Positions 8,020 through 15,343 are shown, counted from the stretch's first letter. The stretch is DNA of 48,351 nucleotides from Flavobacterium supellecticarium (GCF_004801375.1 NZ_SSNZ01000013.1:1-48351); one strand, 5' to 3'. The notes: generated by a model not told the origin, from the sequence alone. A program made the numbers and translations.

Positions 8020-9384
8020 TTATCCTACAATAGTCCATCCCTTACCGGTTGCAATCGCTTTATCGCTCGCGGTTAACAATGGCGCTCCCCAGTTATTTGT
8101 AATCGTTACCGTTTTTGAGGTTACGCCCGATGCCAGGTTACTAAACACCTCAACCAAAGCCGCTTTAGAAAGCTTACAACCCGCATAGGAAATTGTATTT
8201 TTGGCTCCTGATAATGCTGCTCTGTTTAGCGAAGCACAGTTGGTGAATGTGTTGCTAAAAGTTGTTCCCGCAGATGTTTTAAATAAAGGAATCGTTTGCA
8301 ATCCGGTACATCCGGAAAACATATTACTGAAATCCGTTCCTTTTCCTGTGTCAAATAAAGGCACGGTTTGTAAGGACGGACATCCCTGAAACATATAACT
8401 AAAATCGGTTCCTTTTGACGTATTGAGTAGTGGAATGGTTCTTAAAGACACACACGATTCGAACATACTAATGAATACGGTTCCATTGATCGTATTCAAT
8501 GCGGGAACGTTTTGGAGTGACGTACAGAATGAAAACATGATGCTAAAATCCAATCCTTTGGCTGTATCAAAAGTCGGAACACTTTGTAGCGACGCACATC
8601 CGTAGAACATACCGCTAAAATTCGTTCCGTTTGCCGTATCGAATAACGGAACCGTTTTTAAAAAGGTACAGGATTCAAACATCGAGCTAAAATCGCTACC
8701 CTTTGCCGTATCCGAGAATGCTACGGATTGTAATTGTGAACATCCGTAAAAAAAGCGGTTGTAACTGGCTATCGAACTTCCTCCTAGATAATTAAACGCT
8801 TCCAAATAGGCATTCGTTAGTATCGATCCGCCAATATTCATACTACTCATTGACGTTCCACTCACGCGGATATCCAACCATCCGCTACTGTATACATTCA
8901 AACCGGCTTGTTTGTGTTTTCTTTGCAGATTTATGTTGGTCAGATTTTGTCCGGTTTGAGGTGTCACCGTAACAATAGCCTGACGATAACCGCGCGTACT
9001 TTCCGTTCCTGGGAAGGAGCTGTACGAATAGCTATGATAGGCCTGAACGCCTGAAGCATAATTTTCGGTTACGCCATCCCCCCAATCGACCGTATAATTA
9101 CCCGTAGCCGAAAGCGATATAAAATTACTATCTTCAAATATGGCGTGTAACCCTACAAATTTCTGATTGCCGGCAACTACCTTGTCTTCGATACGCAACC
9201 AATCGGCCGGGCGTCTCCATTGCAACGGGTTTTCACCGGTTTCTGTTTTAATTTCCAGAATCTTACCGGCATAATCTCTAAAAGGTGTTTCCTCCGAAAT
9301 GGTTACCCCTTTAGCTGCCATGGCATTTCGTATTTCAGTTTTTGTTTGTCCTAAATAAATTAGTTTATCTGCAATTGTTCCCAT
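8020..9384 (-). CDS. BspA-type leucine-rich-repeat fibre protein (7 repeats)
   Basis: 454 residues: N-terminal fibre motif (M-G-T-I-A-D-K-L-I-Y-L-G-Q-T-K-T-E-I), 'YTVDWGDG' near residue 110, seven 24-residue DUF285 units (last one F-S-N-T-F-T-N-C), and a C-terminal block ending N-N-W-G-A-P-L-L ... K-G-W-T-I-V-G. Its ATG overlaps the stop of the WHK gene by one base (TAATG), indicating translational coupling. The pair is the counterpart of 4122-4481/2678-4117. Inferred: fibre of the injection particle with shorter repeat length. Confidence 0.85.
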   Translation of the reverse strand: MGTIADKLIYLGQTKTEIRNAMAAKGVTISEETPFRDYAGKILEIKTETGENPLQWRRPADWLRIEDKVVAGNQKFVGLHAIFEDSNFISLSATGNYTVDWGDGVTENYASGVQAYHSYSYSSFPGTESTRGYRQAIVTVTPQTGQNLTNINLQRKHKQAGLNVYSSGWLDIRVSGTSMSSMNIGGSILTNAYLEAFNYLGGSSIASYNRFFYGCSQLQSVAFSDTAKGSDFSSMFESCTFLKTVPLFDTANGTNFSGMFYGCASLQSVPTFDTAKGLDFSIMFSFCTSLQNVPALNTINGTVFISMFESCVSLRTIPLLNTSKGTDFSYMFQGCPSLQTVPLFDTGKGTDFSNMFSGCTGLQTIPLFKTSAGTTFSNTFTNCASLNRAALSGAKNTISYAGCKLSKAALVEVFSNLASGVTSKTVTITNNWGAPLLTASDKAIATGKGWTIVG

Positions 9385-9737
9385 TATACTGCGTGTCCGT
9401 TTATGATGTCGATTGCATTTGCAATATTTCCAATAGCTCCATTTACCGCATCAACGGTTGGAAATTTTGTTCCCGTGTTGTCTGGTGTCAGACTGTTTTG
9501 TTTGTTTCCGATATTTTCTTTGGAAGCCAGCAAAACAGCATGTGCCTGCTGATCGGCAAGGTGTGCTGTAAATTCTGTTTTCGCCACCATCTGACTCGTA
9601 TCAAGACCTTCAATTTTGTTTGCCGGAATGATCTCATCTTTATGCCAGAAAGACCGGAATGTTTCGTCAAAATTTGACTGTGTTGGTTTCTTACCTTGTA
9701 AGAACCACTGTAATATGTCATTAAGAGGTGTCGCCAT
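9384..9737 (-). CDS. Short WHK-module protein paired with a BspA fibre
   Basis: 117 residues: L-Q-W-F-L-Q-G-K-K-P-T-Q-S-N-F-D-E-T-F-R-S-F-W-H-K-D-E-I-I-P-A-N-K-I, then helices with 'HLADQQAH' and 'TVDAVNGAIGNI'. It is a paralogue of 4122-4481. It is the first gene after the structured RNA array and shares a TAATG overlap with the next fibre gene. Inferred adaptor or chaperone for that fibre; no named family is known to me. Confidence 0.8.
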   Translation of the reverse strand: MATPLNDILQWFLQGKKPTQSNFDETFRSFWHKDEIIPANKIEGLDTSQMVAKTEFTAHLADQQAHAVLLASKENIGNKQNSLTPDNTGTKFPTVDAVNGAIGNIANAIDIINGHAV

Positions 9738-9949
9738 ATACTTGTATTTATAAAATTTATTACTCTAAAGTTGATGTACTAAAAAGGTATTTTTAGTGGA
9801 ATTGTGATTGCAACCGTTTCGAAAAACGAAGCCCATAGGAATGCGTTGCGGCTTTTGAAAGGCCATTTGATTCGTCCTTAGTCGGAAAAATCGATATAAA
9901 ACACCCCCTTTTACCTATAACGAACCCATAAGTGTCCGGATAATAAAGG

Positions 9950-9982
9950 AAAATTTACAAGCTGTTATTCCTTGTAAATTTT
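9950..9982. terminator. Perfect 12-bp AT-rich inverted repeat
   Basis: Arms AAAATTTACAAG (9950-9961) and CTTGTAAATTTT (9971-9982) flank a 9-base loop. The ends give short A and U runs on each strand. It could be a weak bidirectional terminator or a dimeric operator ahead of the 9737 gene. The rest of 9738-10010 shows no gene. Confidence 0.45.
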
Positions 9983-10010
9983 AGAGCCCGTATTGTTACG
10001 TATAAAACCC

Positions 10011-10145
10011 TGTCGGAAGGCCGACCCCAGACAGATCGTCTTATGAGTTTTCAGAATCTTTCCCCTGGAAAAATCCCATGAAGCAGCAGATTAGTGTTCC
10101 CCAGAATCAAAGGTGATTTTCGAAAACGGAGCGCCCTATCCGACA
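10011..10145 (-). ncRNA. Diverged fourth unit of the structured RNA array
   Basis: TGTCGGA (10011-10017) and TCCGACA (10139-10145) can close a 135-nt structure. On the minus strand it ends with GGG and a short UUUU. It shares a CATGGGAT...CAGGGgAA core with the three units at 10174-10577, but the closing stem has a different sequence. An alternative hairpin GTCGG-CCTT-CCGAC near its 3' end competes with the outer stem, like an attenuator. Confidence 0.45.
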
Positions 10146-10173
10146 AGATTTATATTTTTTGTTTTTGAAAAAA

Positions 10174-10283
10174 CCAGAGGGTAATTCTCGTACGGAACGT
10201 CTCAAGGGTTTCCCCAGGAGTCGTTCCCTGCGAGCATCCCATGAGCAAGCTCAAGGGTTACTCCCGAAGGAAAGTCCCTCTGG
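10174..10283 (-). ncRNA. Structured RNA unit 1 (110 nt)
   Basis: Read on the minus strand: outer stem CCAGAGGG/CCCTCTGG, a hairpin with a C(UUCG)G tetraloop, a hairpin CCC-u-UGAGC-UU-GCUCA-u-GGG, and a long stem CUCG / GGAACG / CUC capped by GGG-GAAA-CCC. Six U residues follow. UUCG and GAAA tetraloops appear only on this strand, which fixes the orientation. Unit 1 has a G-C pair where units 2 and 3 have G-U. Confidence 0.65.
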
Positions 10284-10320
10284 ATATTCTATATTTAATT
10301 TGTTTTGGGTTTGAAAAAAA

Positions 10321-10430
10321 CCAGAGGGTAATTCTCGTACGGAACATCTCAAGGGTTTCCCCAAGAGTCGTTCCCTGCGAGCATCCCATGAGCAAGCTCA
10401 AGGGTTACTCCCGAAGGAAAGTCCCTCTGG
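10321..10430 (-). ncRNA. Structured RNA unit 2 (110 nt)
   Basis: Second copy, exactly 147 bp from unit 1, with the same fold and GAAA loop, and seven U residues after the outer stem. It differs from unit 1 at two bases: one turns a G-C pair into G-U, the other changes an internal mismatch. The fold is therefore kept. Confidence 0.65.
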
Positions 10431-10467
10431 ATATTCTATATTTAATTTGTTTTGGGTTTGAAAAAAA

Positions 10468-10577
10468 CCAGAGGGTAATTCTCGTACGGAACATCTCAAG
10501 GGTTTTCCCAAGAGTCGTTCCCTGCGAGCATCCCATGAGCAAGCTCAAGGGTTACTCCCGAAGGAAAGTCCCTCTGG
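10468..10577 (-). ncRNA. Structured RNA unit 3 (110 nt), just after the 10599 gene
   Basis: Third copy. It begins 21 bases after the stop of the 10599-11345 gene, so it may act as its terminator or be released from its 3' UTR. The apical loop is AAAA instead of GAAA; all stems are intact. Seven U residues follow. Confidence 0.65.
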
Positions 10578-10598
10578 ATACAATTTTGCTATGACCTA

Positions 10599-11345
10599 TT
10601 AACCAACAATATAATTTATGGCATCACCCGGTCCTGAAGATCCTAAAACAATTTTAAAAGCTACCGGCAATGATCGGTACGGTCTTCCGTTGATCATTAT
10701 TTCCAGCATAATTTGAGCCGGAACAAAAGGCTTTCCATGTGTTGTGAACTTAAAATCTCCTGGTTTAAAGCGGCTACCCGAAGGTGAAAATCCTTTGTAT
10801 TCTCCTTCATAATTCGGTTTGAAATAATGAATGGGTTCCAAATCCAGAACCGATTCTTTTGCATCTATCACATATACCGATTTTCGATTCCATTGTTTGG
10901 CATCCATTTCCCGTTCCTGGGCGAAATGTGCCTTTCTCATATTACCGCTTTTCAGTTTCTTTTTCTGTTTATAGCGTTTTATGATCACTTTTGGCTCATA
11001 CTCCATGATATCCGCTACTCCATCCAATCCTTCCAGGGTAATATGCATTTTTTTGTATAGTACCGTTTGCCCCAGAATATGCGTATAACCATGTATGTTT
11101 TCCGGTTCTCTGCCTTCTACCGATTCAACAATTAAATGCCCTACCGAAGTGTTTGGAAGATTTTCTGATCTATAAAAATCATAATACTTATTGTACGTTT
11201 CTGCCGAGGATCTGAGTGTTAGTCCGAAATTAAGTTCTTTTAAATGAACATAACTGTCAATCAATTCTGAAAACTCTCCCTCCGTAGGACGGTCGCCCGT
11301 TTCAAAATACGTTTTAAGTTCTTCTCTTGTCGTAATATTTTTCAT
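10599..11345 (-). CDS. Fibre/adaptor-like protein with a divergent WHK module
   Basis: 248 residues. Residues 5-40 read E-L-K-T-Y-F-E-T-G-D-R-P-T-E-G-E-F ... D-S-Y-V-H-L-K-E, a divergent form of the module found in the downstream fibre genes. The rest is basic and beta-rich (Y-K-Q-K-K-K-L-K-S-G region), and the C-terminus has V-A-F-K-I-V-L-G-S-S-G-P-G. No named family is recognised. It is the first gene of the fibre region, preceded by a 61-bp repeated dyad element and followed by the structured RNA array. A baseplate-to-fibre connector is possible (inference). Confidence 0.7.
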   Translation of the reverse strand: MKNITTREELKTYFETGDRPTEGEFSELIDSYVHLKELNFGLTLRSSAETYNKYYDFYRSENLPNTSVGHLIVESVEGREPENIHGYTHILGQTVLYKKMHITLEGLDGVADIMEYEPKVIIKRYKQKKKLKSGNMRKAHFAQEREMDAKQWNRKSVYVIDAKESVLDLEPIHYFKPNYEGEYKGFSPSGSRFKPGDFKFTTHGKPFVPAQIMLEIMINGRPYRSLPVAFKIVLGSSGPGDAINYIVG

Positions 11346-11482
11346 AATTCATGTGCAAATGTTTTTCAATATGCCCTTGTCATATTGAACCATTTATTTG
11401 TATTTTTTGGTTGTTTTTATTAGCAAAAGCTATTTTGTTTTTGAATTTAATCTGAAAGAATTTTACTACTTTTACACACTTG

Positions 11483-11653
11483 CAAAATTCAACTATTTTA
11501 TCTCAATCCGGGGTATTTTTTTGTTTTGAATTCTGTAGTTGCAGTAGGTATTACTTATAGCGTTTTCGGTATTACCAGGTTATTAAGCATTACAAAATTG
11601 AACTATTTTTATTTTGTTTTGAACTTTTTTGCCCGTTCAATTCTGTAGTTGCA
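11483..11653. promoter_or_regulatory. Two 61-bp direct repeats with dyad symmetry upstream of the 11345 gene
   Basis: Copies at 11483-11543 and 11593-11653 share their ends (CAAAATTSAACTATTTTA ... TTCTGTAGTTGCA) and carry internal arms: AATTCAA/TTGAATT in one and AATTGAAC/GTTCAATT in the other. The central base is exchanged on both sides, so pairing is kept. On the minus strand each contains an AATTTTG run resembling the Bacteroidota -7 element. Likely operators or tandem promoters for the fibre operon. Confidence 0.45.
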
Positions 11654-11673
11654 ACTCTTATTTTTTTGTTGTT

Positions 11674-12069
11674 TTAATGCAGCAGTAATACACCTACAAC
11701 CAGGCCAATAGCCAGGCCGCCCAAGCCATACAAAAAACCACTACCGGTAGTACTTTTCGCGGTCTTAAATTGTTCCTCTTTGATCTTTAACTGCTTCTCC
11801 GTTAGCTGTAGCGAATTTTCCATAAGCTTGTTTTGCTGCGTCATAAAGCTGATCAATACATCTTTTTCTTTTTGGATTTCGATACATTTTTCGAGGTTTT
11901 CTTCAACCTTATTTACCCTAAGCCGATCGTAATCGGCCAGGTCAATGAGCACCTTTCGGGCGATGTCTTTAGCAATCACAACACTATCTTTCTGAATAGC
12001 GTTTTGTGAGCTGGCGTGCCAGGCTGTCAGCATCATTAGAATTCCTAATATTTTTTTTAATTTGTTCAT
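11674..12069 (-). CDS. Secreted coiled-coil protein with C-terminal membrane segment (spanin-like)
   Basis: 131 residues from ATG 12069. A longer in-frame start at 12108 only adds a basic leader before an obvious signal peptide (M-N-K-L-K-K-I-L-G-I-L-M-M-L-T-A-W-H-A-S-S-Q). A long charged coiled coil (about 45-105) follows, then a Gly-rich hydrophobic C-terminus (about 110-131). The start overlaps the upstream gene by 86 bases in another frame. With an endolysin and a holin-like gene just upstream, this topology fits a protein bridging the envelope at lysis, but there is no lipobox Cys, so it is not a classical Rz1. Confidence 0.65.
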   Translation of the reverse strand: MNKLKKILGILMMLTAWHASSQNAIQKDSVVIAKDIARKVLIDLADYDRLRVNKVEENLEKCIEIQKEKDVLISFMTQQNKLMENSLQLTEKQLKIKEEQFKTAKSTTGSGFLYGLGGLAIGLVVGVLLLH

Positions 12070-12331
12070 AACGCATATTATTTTCTTTTGCCCAGACAAT
12101 CTCCTCATAAAGTGATTTTTCGTTTTCAGCGATTAGCGTCAACTGCTTTTTTTTCAGCAGTTCGATACTATCCAATTTCGTTACATTCTGTTCTTTCAGT
12201 AATTCCAGTTCGTCAATCTGTTGTTGGAGTACAACATTGAGTTCTTTTTTTAAAAAATACATTCGAATGTTTAATCCGAGGATGATCAAAATCAAAATAC
12301 CAAAAGCATAGAACAGCACCTTATCTCTCAT
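11984..12331 (-). CDS. Membrane-anchored coiled-coil protein (i-spanin-like)
   Basis: 115 residues: one N-terminal transmembrane helix (about 6-27, F-Y-A-F-G-I-L-I-L-I-I-L-G-L), then a long charged coiled coil (about 30-105) that would lie in the periplasm. Size and layout match inner-membrane spanins such as lambda Rz (family knowledge), and the next gene overlaps its 3' end out of frame, as is common for spanin pairs. It follows the amidase after about 30 bases. Sequence alone does not prove a lysis role. Confidence 0.65.
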   Translation of the reverse strand: MRDKVLFYAFGILILIILGLNIRMYFLKKELNVVLQQQIDELELLKEQNVTKLDSIELLKKKQLTLIAENEKSLYEEIVWAKENNMRYEQIKKNIRNSNDADSLARQLTKRYSER

Positions 12332-12363
12332 TTTCTTTATTTTTATATCGCGTTTTCAGTTTT

Positions 12364-13008
12364 TTATGCCAATGCTTTCAGCATATCGATGAGTTCTTTC
12401 TGCGGATGCACATCTGATTTATCCGGCCTGAAAGAAACATGTGCCCAAATTCCGCTTTCACCACTTAAAGCTCTTTTGTTGCATTCGAACATAATCGGTC
12501 CTTTATAGTCTAACGGAATTGCGTAACGTTCGCCCCAATATTCCAATAGTTCTCTTAAGGATGTGATCTGAGCCGTTGTATATTTTTCAAAATACTGGTA
12601 ACCGCGGAATGCTTTTTCATAAAACGTCACATTTTCTTTTTTTACCTCCTGACCGGAGAATGAATAAAACTTACCGTTTTTAGTGGTCAATCCGCCCCAG
12701 CTATCGAGTTCAATCCCGATAAATTCTTTATTACGCTGGGTATTTAATGCCGGCAGTTCAAATCGTTTAAAGTGTTCCTGTTTTATTCCTAAATGATGGG
12801 CCCAATATTGCGAAGAATACAACTGATGGATTCCGCCATCTCTAGCGATGATTATAGGTGTTGCAACACGTTCCGCAGTGGATTTCCACCATTCGATATC
12901 GCCCAAGACCGAGTCGCCAGAGACGGTATGATGCAGCACAATTCCTTTTTTTTTTGTGACTTCCCTGTAATATTGATCTTCAGGAAAATCATGACTTATT
13001 ATTTTCAT
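12364..13008 (-). CDS. N-acetylmuramoyl-L-alanine amidase (endolysin)
   Basis: 214 residues of the Amidase_2 / T7-lysozyme type, which cut the amide bond between MurNAc and L-Ala in peptidoglycan. The motif L-H-H-T-V-S-G at about 25-31 gives the first zinc ligand, and F-I-G-I-E-L-D lies mid-domain. A-H-V-S-F-R-P-D-K-S-D-V-H near 189-201 supplies a second His (190) and probably Asp 199. There is no signal peptide, so access to the wall would need the holin-like gene directly upstream. A short AAAGGAT precedes the ATG. Context points to host-cell lysis for particle release. Confidence 0.88.
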   Translation of the reverse strand: MKIISHDFPEDQYYREVTKKKGIVLHHTVSGDSVLGDIEWWKSTAERVATPIIIARDGGIHQLYSSQYWAHHLGIKQEHFKRFELPALNTQRNKEFIGIELDSWGGLTTKNGKFYSFSGQEVKKENVTFYEKAFRGYQYFEKYTTAQITSLRELLEYWGERYAIPLDYKGPIMFECNKRALSGESGIWAHVSFRPDKSDVHPQKELIDMLKALA

Positions 13009-13026
13009 CCGTTATCCTTTTTTTAA

Positions 13027-13401
13027 CTATTTCACATCGTCATTATCTTCTTTCTCATTTGGGTTTTTGCCTGTATTCACTCCGTATGTTTTTTCTATAT
13101 AGGCTTTTACCGCTTTATCGATCCAGCTTGGAAGATTTGTGGTAATCATTTTCAGAAATTTATCATACCCATAACCCAGAACAAAAAGCATCCCTGTAGA
13201 ATACCACTTGTCGTTTACATTCGCTTTATGCATGACATAACTCATCGTAAAGCCCACGATTATCACAATCAACAATGTTACAATGTGTTCCCAGGGCTGC
13301 TTTTTTTCTTTATTCTGGATTGAAATCAACACGCGCAATAGTCCACCTGAAAAAGCTACTGCTGTCCCAATAAATAGGATTTTGAAGTTTTCCAAATTCA
13401 T
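13027..13401 (-). CDS. Holin-like membrane protein
   Basis: 124 residues with three hydrophobic segments (about 6-26, 40-61 and 68-86), a loop containing K-K-Q-P-W-E-H, and a long hydrophilic acidic C-terminal tail. It lies directly before the amidase gene, the usual holin-endolysin order, and resembles phage holins of the LydA-like kind in Bacteroidota (pattern recognition). Its ATG overlaps the stop of the 13398-13565 gene (ATGA). Inferred role: timed permeabilisation of the inner membrane. Confidence 0.72.
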   Translation of the reverse strand: MNLENFKILFIGTAVAFSGGLLRVLISIQNKEKKQPWEHIVTLLIVIIVGFTMSYVMHKANVNDKWYSTGMLFVLGYGYDKFLKMITTNLPSWIDKAVKAYIEKTYGVNTGKNPNEKEDNDDVK

Positions 13402-13565
13402 TCTTCCTTATTTATCAGGTACATATTATCTAAAAAGCTTTTGCTTTTTTTAATGTTCTGACGTTCATCCAAATAGGCGATATCATCAATAATATCGTCA
13501 ATATCTTTTTCCTGCTCATCAAACACTCCTTTCTTTCCTTTAGTTGCTTTCTTTTTTCTTTTCAT
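13398..13565 (-). CDS. Small charged protein upstream of the holin-like gene
   Basis: 55 residues: a basic N-terminus (M-K-R-K-K-K-A-T-K-G-K-K-G) and then an acidic helix (D-E-Q-E-K-D-I-D-D-I-I-D-D-I). Its stop overlaps the holin-like start (ATGA), so the two are translationally coupled. No family is recognised. A regulator or antiholin-type role is possible but not shown. Confidence 0.6.
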   Translation of the reverse strand: MKRKKKATKGKKGVFDEQEKDIDDIIDDIAYLDERQNIKKSKSFLDNMYLINKEE

Positions 13566-13996
13566 AGTTATTTAGGGTTTTCATTTGTATTTATAGTTCT
13601 GGTAAGCTTTAATCTAAAAGGAGTATCGTTTCAAAAAGCACAAAAAAGGCCTCTGTTCTCCAAGCCAATGCTTAAAAAACCTATTCTTTTTTCGCTTTAT
13701 TTTTTTAGTATCTGTAAGGCGCCACGAAACAATAGTCATTGATTCAGGTCTCTTAGAACCGGCTTACAGGCCTGTTTTCAGAAACCAAAGAGGCGTTACC
13801 CTTTTTTAGAAATGTACTTAACTACTTGCTACATCCGGCACGGCACCGTCTGTTCTTCTTTTATAATGGTAGTTCCATTTTAAACAGCCTTTTACTGCAG
13901 TTTCCGGCTTTATACACAACCGAACCAAAGGAATCTGGTTCTTTGTTATCCTGACAGAACCAGAAGAGGTTCCATCCTTTATCAAGACGTACAATT
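13566..13996 (-). other. 431-bp gap with inverted repeats, no gene seen
   Basis: No convincing reading frame on either strand. Arms CTGGTTCT (13935-13942) and AGAACCAG (13956-13963) form a stable hairpin; other GC-rich inverted segments occur around 13715-13800. It could be an untranslated leader that controls the holin-like operon. Confidence 0.4.
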
Positions 13997-14167
13997 TCAG
14001 TAATCATTTTGATCGTCAGTAAGGATGTTGTAAATAGTACGCTCTGATAAAAACAACATCTCTGTCAATTCATTGACAATTACCTTCATTTGCTTGCTTT
14101 GATTATCCGTCACATAGTTCGTAACGAATTCTTTTCGTTTTTCAATTAATTCTCGGTTTCTTTTCAT
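13997..14167 (-). CDS. Small HTH-like protein divergent from the S24 repressor
   Basis: 56 residues: M-K-R-N-R-E-L-I-E-K-R-K-E-F-V, a helical middle, then M-L-F-L-S-E-R-T-I-Y-N-I-L, which resembles the recognition helix of a helix-turn-helix. It is the first minus-strand gene across the control region from the repressor, where phages place early or Cro-like genes. Function inferred only; short proteins of this look occur in Flavobacterium phage-like islands. Confidence 0.6.
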   Translation of the reverse strand: MKRNRELIEKRKEFVTNYVTDNQSKQMKVIVNELTEMLFLSERTIYNILTDDQNDY

Positions 14168-14520
14168 GGTTGATAAATAATTTGGTTGTTTAAAGAAATT
14201 GATTAAAATAAATTTTATATTTAGTATAGTTTTTACGCAAATAGTTCCATAAAAAAATTTAAACGCGCACGATTACGCACTATGTTCGTGTTTTTACATT
14301 TTACACCTACAACCCAATGAAACAAAATAAAACACTGTATTCTAAGAGCCTCACCTAATTACACGGATAAAAAAGACACTGTTAAATGTTGCATATATTT
14401 CGTATATTTGCATCAATCTTAAATGCTACACGACAAATATGCGAATTTTGTTCGTGTTTACAAAACAAAAAAGAGTACAATTTGCGTTTTATTTTGTTTA
14501 ATTTTTACAAAAATCTCATT
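14168..14520. promoter_or_regulatory. Divergent control region with operator half-sites
   Basis: AT-rich, no gene. ACACGA (14428-14433) and its complement TCGTGT (14452-14457) form a dyad with matching flanks (ACACGA.CAAA / TTTTG.TTCGTGT). A third TCGTGT is at 14286-14291 in the same TGTTCGTGTTT context. TATATTTG (14403-14410) matches the Bacteroidota -7 box TAnnTTTG for the plus-strand repressor. The sites lie where a CI/LexA-like protein would bind itself and the divergent operon. Confidence 0.5.
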
Positions 14521-15183
14521 ATGAACTATTTAGAATTCAAAGAAATCAGAAAAAACTTGAACATGAAGCAGTCTGAGTTATCAAAATCGATTGGTGTCGG
14601 TATTAGAGCGATACAGTACTGGGAAAAAGGCGAACGAAAAATCCCCGAGACGACCGCGTTTTTCATGAAAAGTCTGTTAGCCAAAAAACAAAAGGCGACT
14701 AACGAAAACGGTTCACCTGTAATTTTTTCCGATTTAAAGATTATGAACGTGCCGCTTGTAAATCAATACGCGCAAGCCGGTTACCTGAATGGCTTTGCCG
14801 ACGAAGAATTCACGGAGAGCCTACCTACCATTCCATTTACTGACGACGTCGAGCATCGTGGCGAATACATGTGCTTTGAAGTCAAAGGCGACAGTATGGA
14901 CAACGGATCCTATGAGAGTTACCTTGAAGGCGACATTTTATTATGCAGAAATATCAGACAGGATTTCTGGATGAGCAAACTGCATTATAACAAATGGGAC
15001 TTTGTCATTATCCATAAGGAAAAAGGCATTCTGGTAAAACGTATCATCAACCACGATGTGGAAAACGGAATTATTACGCTACATTCTTTAAACGACTATT
15101 ATGACGATTTTGAAATACACCTAAAAGATGTAGCCAAACTCTTTAACATCATCAGTACAAGACGCAAAAACAACCGGCGATAG
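14521..15183 (+). CDS. HTH-S24 repressor (LexA/CI type, self-cleaving)
   Basis: 220 residues from ATG 14521. The frame is open from 14386, but the HTH begins right after 14521 and an A-rich leader precedes it. The XRE-type HTH spans about 14-40 (M-K-Q-S-E-L-S-K-S-I-G-V ... Q-Y-W-E-K-G-E-R). The S24 peptidase fold follows, with Ala86-Gly87 as likely cleavage site, catalytic Ser125 in V-K-G-D-S-M-D and Lys173 in L-V-K-R-I. Such repressors cleave themselves on RecA activation (family knowledge). It is divergent from the small HTH/holin/amidase operon, so DNA damage probably induces lysis and perhaps fibre genes (inference). Confidence 0.92.
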   Translation: MNYLEFKEIRKNLNMKQSELSKSIGVGIRAIQYWEKGERKIPETTAFFMKSLLAKKQKATNENGSPVIFSDLKIMNVPLVNQYAQAGYLNGFADEEFTESLPTIPFTDDVEHRGEYMCFEVKGDSMDNGSYESYLEGDILLCRNIRQDFWMSKLHYNKWDFVIIHKEKGILVKRIINHDVENGIITLHSLNDYYDDFEIHLKDVAKLFNIISTRRKNNRR

Positions 15184-15251
15184 TAAAATATCCCTCCAAC
15201 CATTAACGTGGTTTCTTTAAATTCTCAAAAAATCAAACAAACAGAAACGTC

Positions 15252-15265
15252 GGGCCTTTCGGCCC
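15252..15265. terminator. Terminator hairpin between convergent genes
   Basis: GGGCC-TTTC-GGCCC hairpin 3' of the S24 repressor, followed by TTCGTTT on the plus strand. It lies between the repressor stop and the stop of the convergent 15344-18592 gene, so it could serve both. Confidence 0.65.
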
Positions 15266-15343
15266 TTCGTTTACCTGTCATAAAACAACCTCAACCTGCT
15301 CACTACCTCAATTAATTTAACCTACTACGTTCGACTACAATGC

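Larger units (their letters stand above)
10174..10577 (-). repeat. Tandem array, 147-bp period, three structured units
   Basis: Units of 110 bp are separated by nearly identical 37-bp AT-rich linkers, and units 2 and 3 are almost identical. Because 147 is divisible by three, a plus-strand reading frame stays open through the array, but the sequence is explained by RNA structure on the minus strand. Confidence 0.9.

Noticed and set aside
7768..8076. Plus-strand frame of 102 codons
   Set aside because: Antisense to the small 7839-8006 gene, which has a proper leader and plausible composition.
10241..10594. Plus-strand frame of 117 codons made of 49-codon repeats
   Set aside because: It is open only because the 147-bp repeat is divisible by three. 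The sequence is explained by RNA stems on the minus strand, and the peptide has no resemblance to a known protein.
11483..11653. CRISPR array
   Set aside because: Only two copies, 61 bp long with variable interior, no spacers of uniform length and no cas genes.
14386..14520. Extended N-terminus of the S24 repressor
   Set aside because: The added 45 residues cover the promoter and operator region, and the HTH fold starts directly at the internal ATG 14521.
11674..15183. Complete prophage
   Set aside because: Holin-like, amidase and repressor genes are present, but no capsid, portal, terminase, integrase or replication genes occur anywhere in the window.
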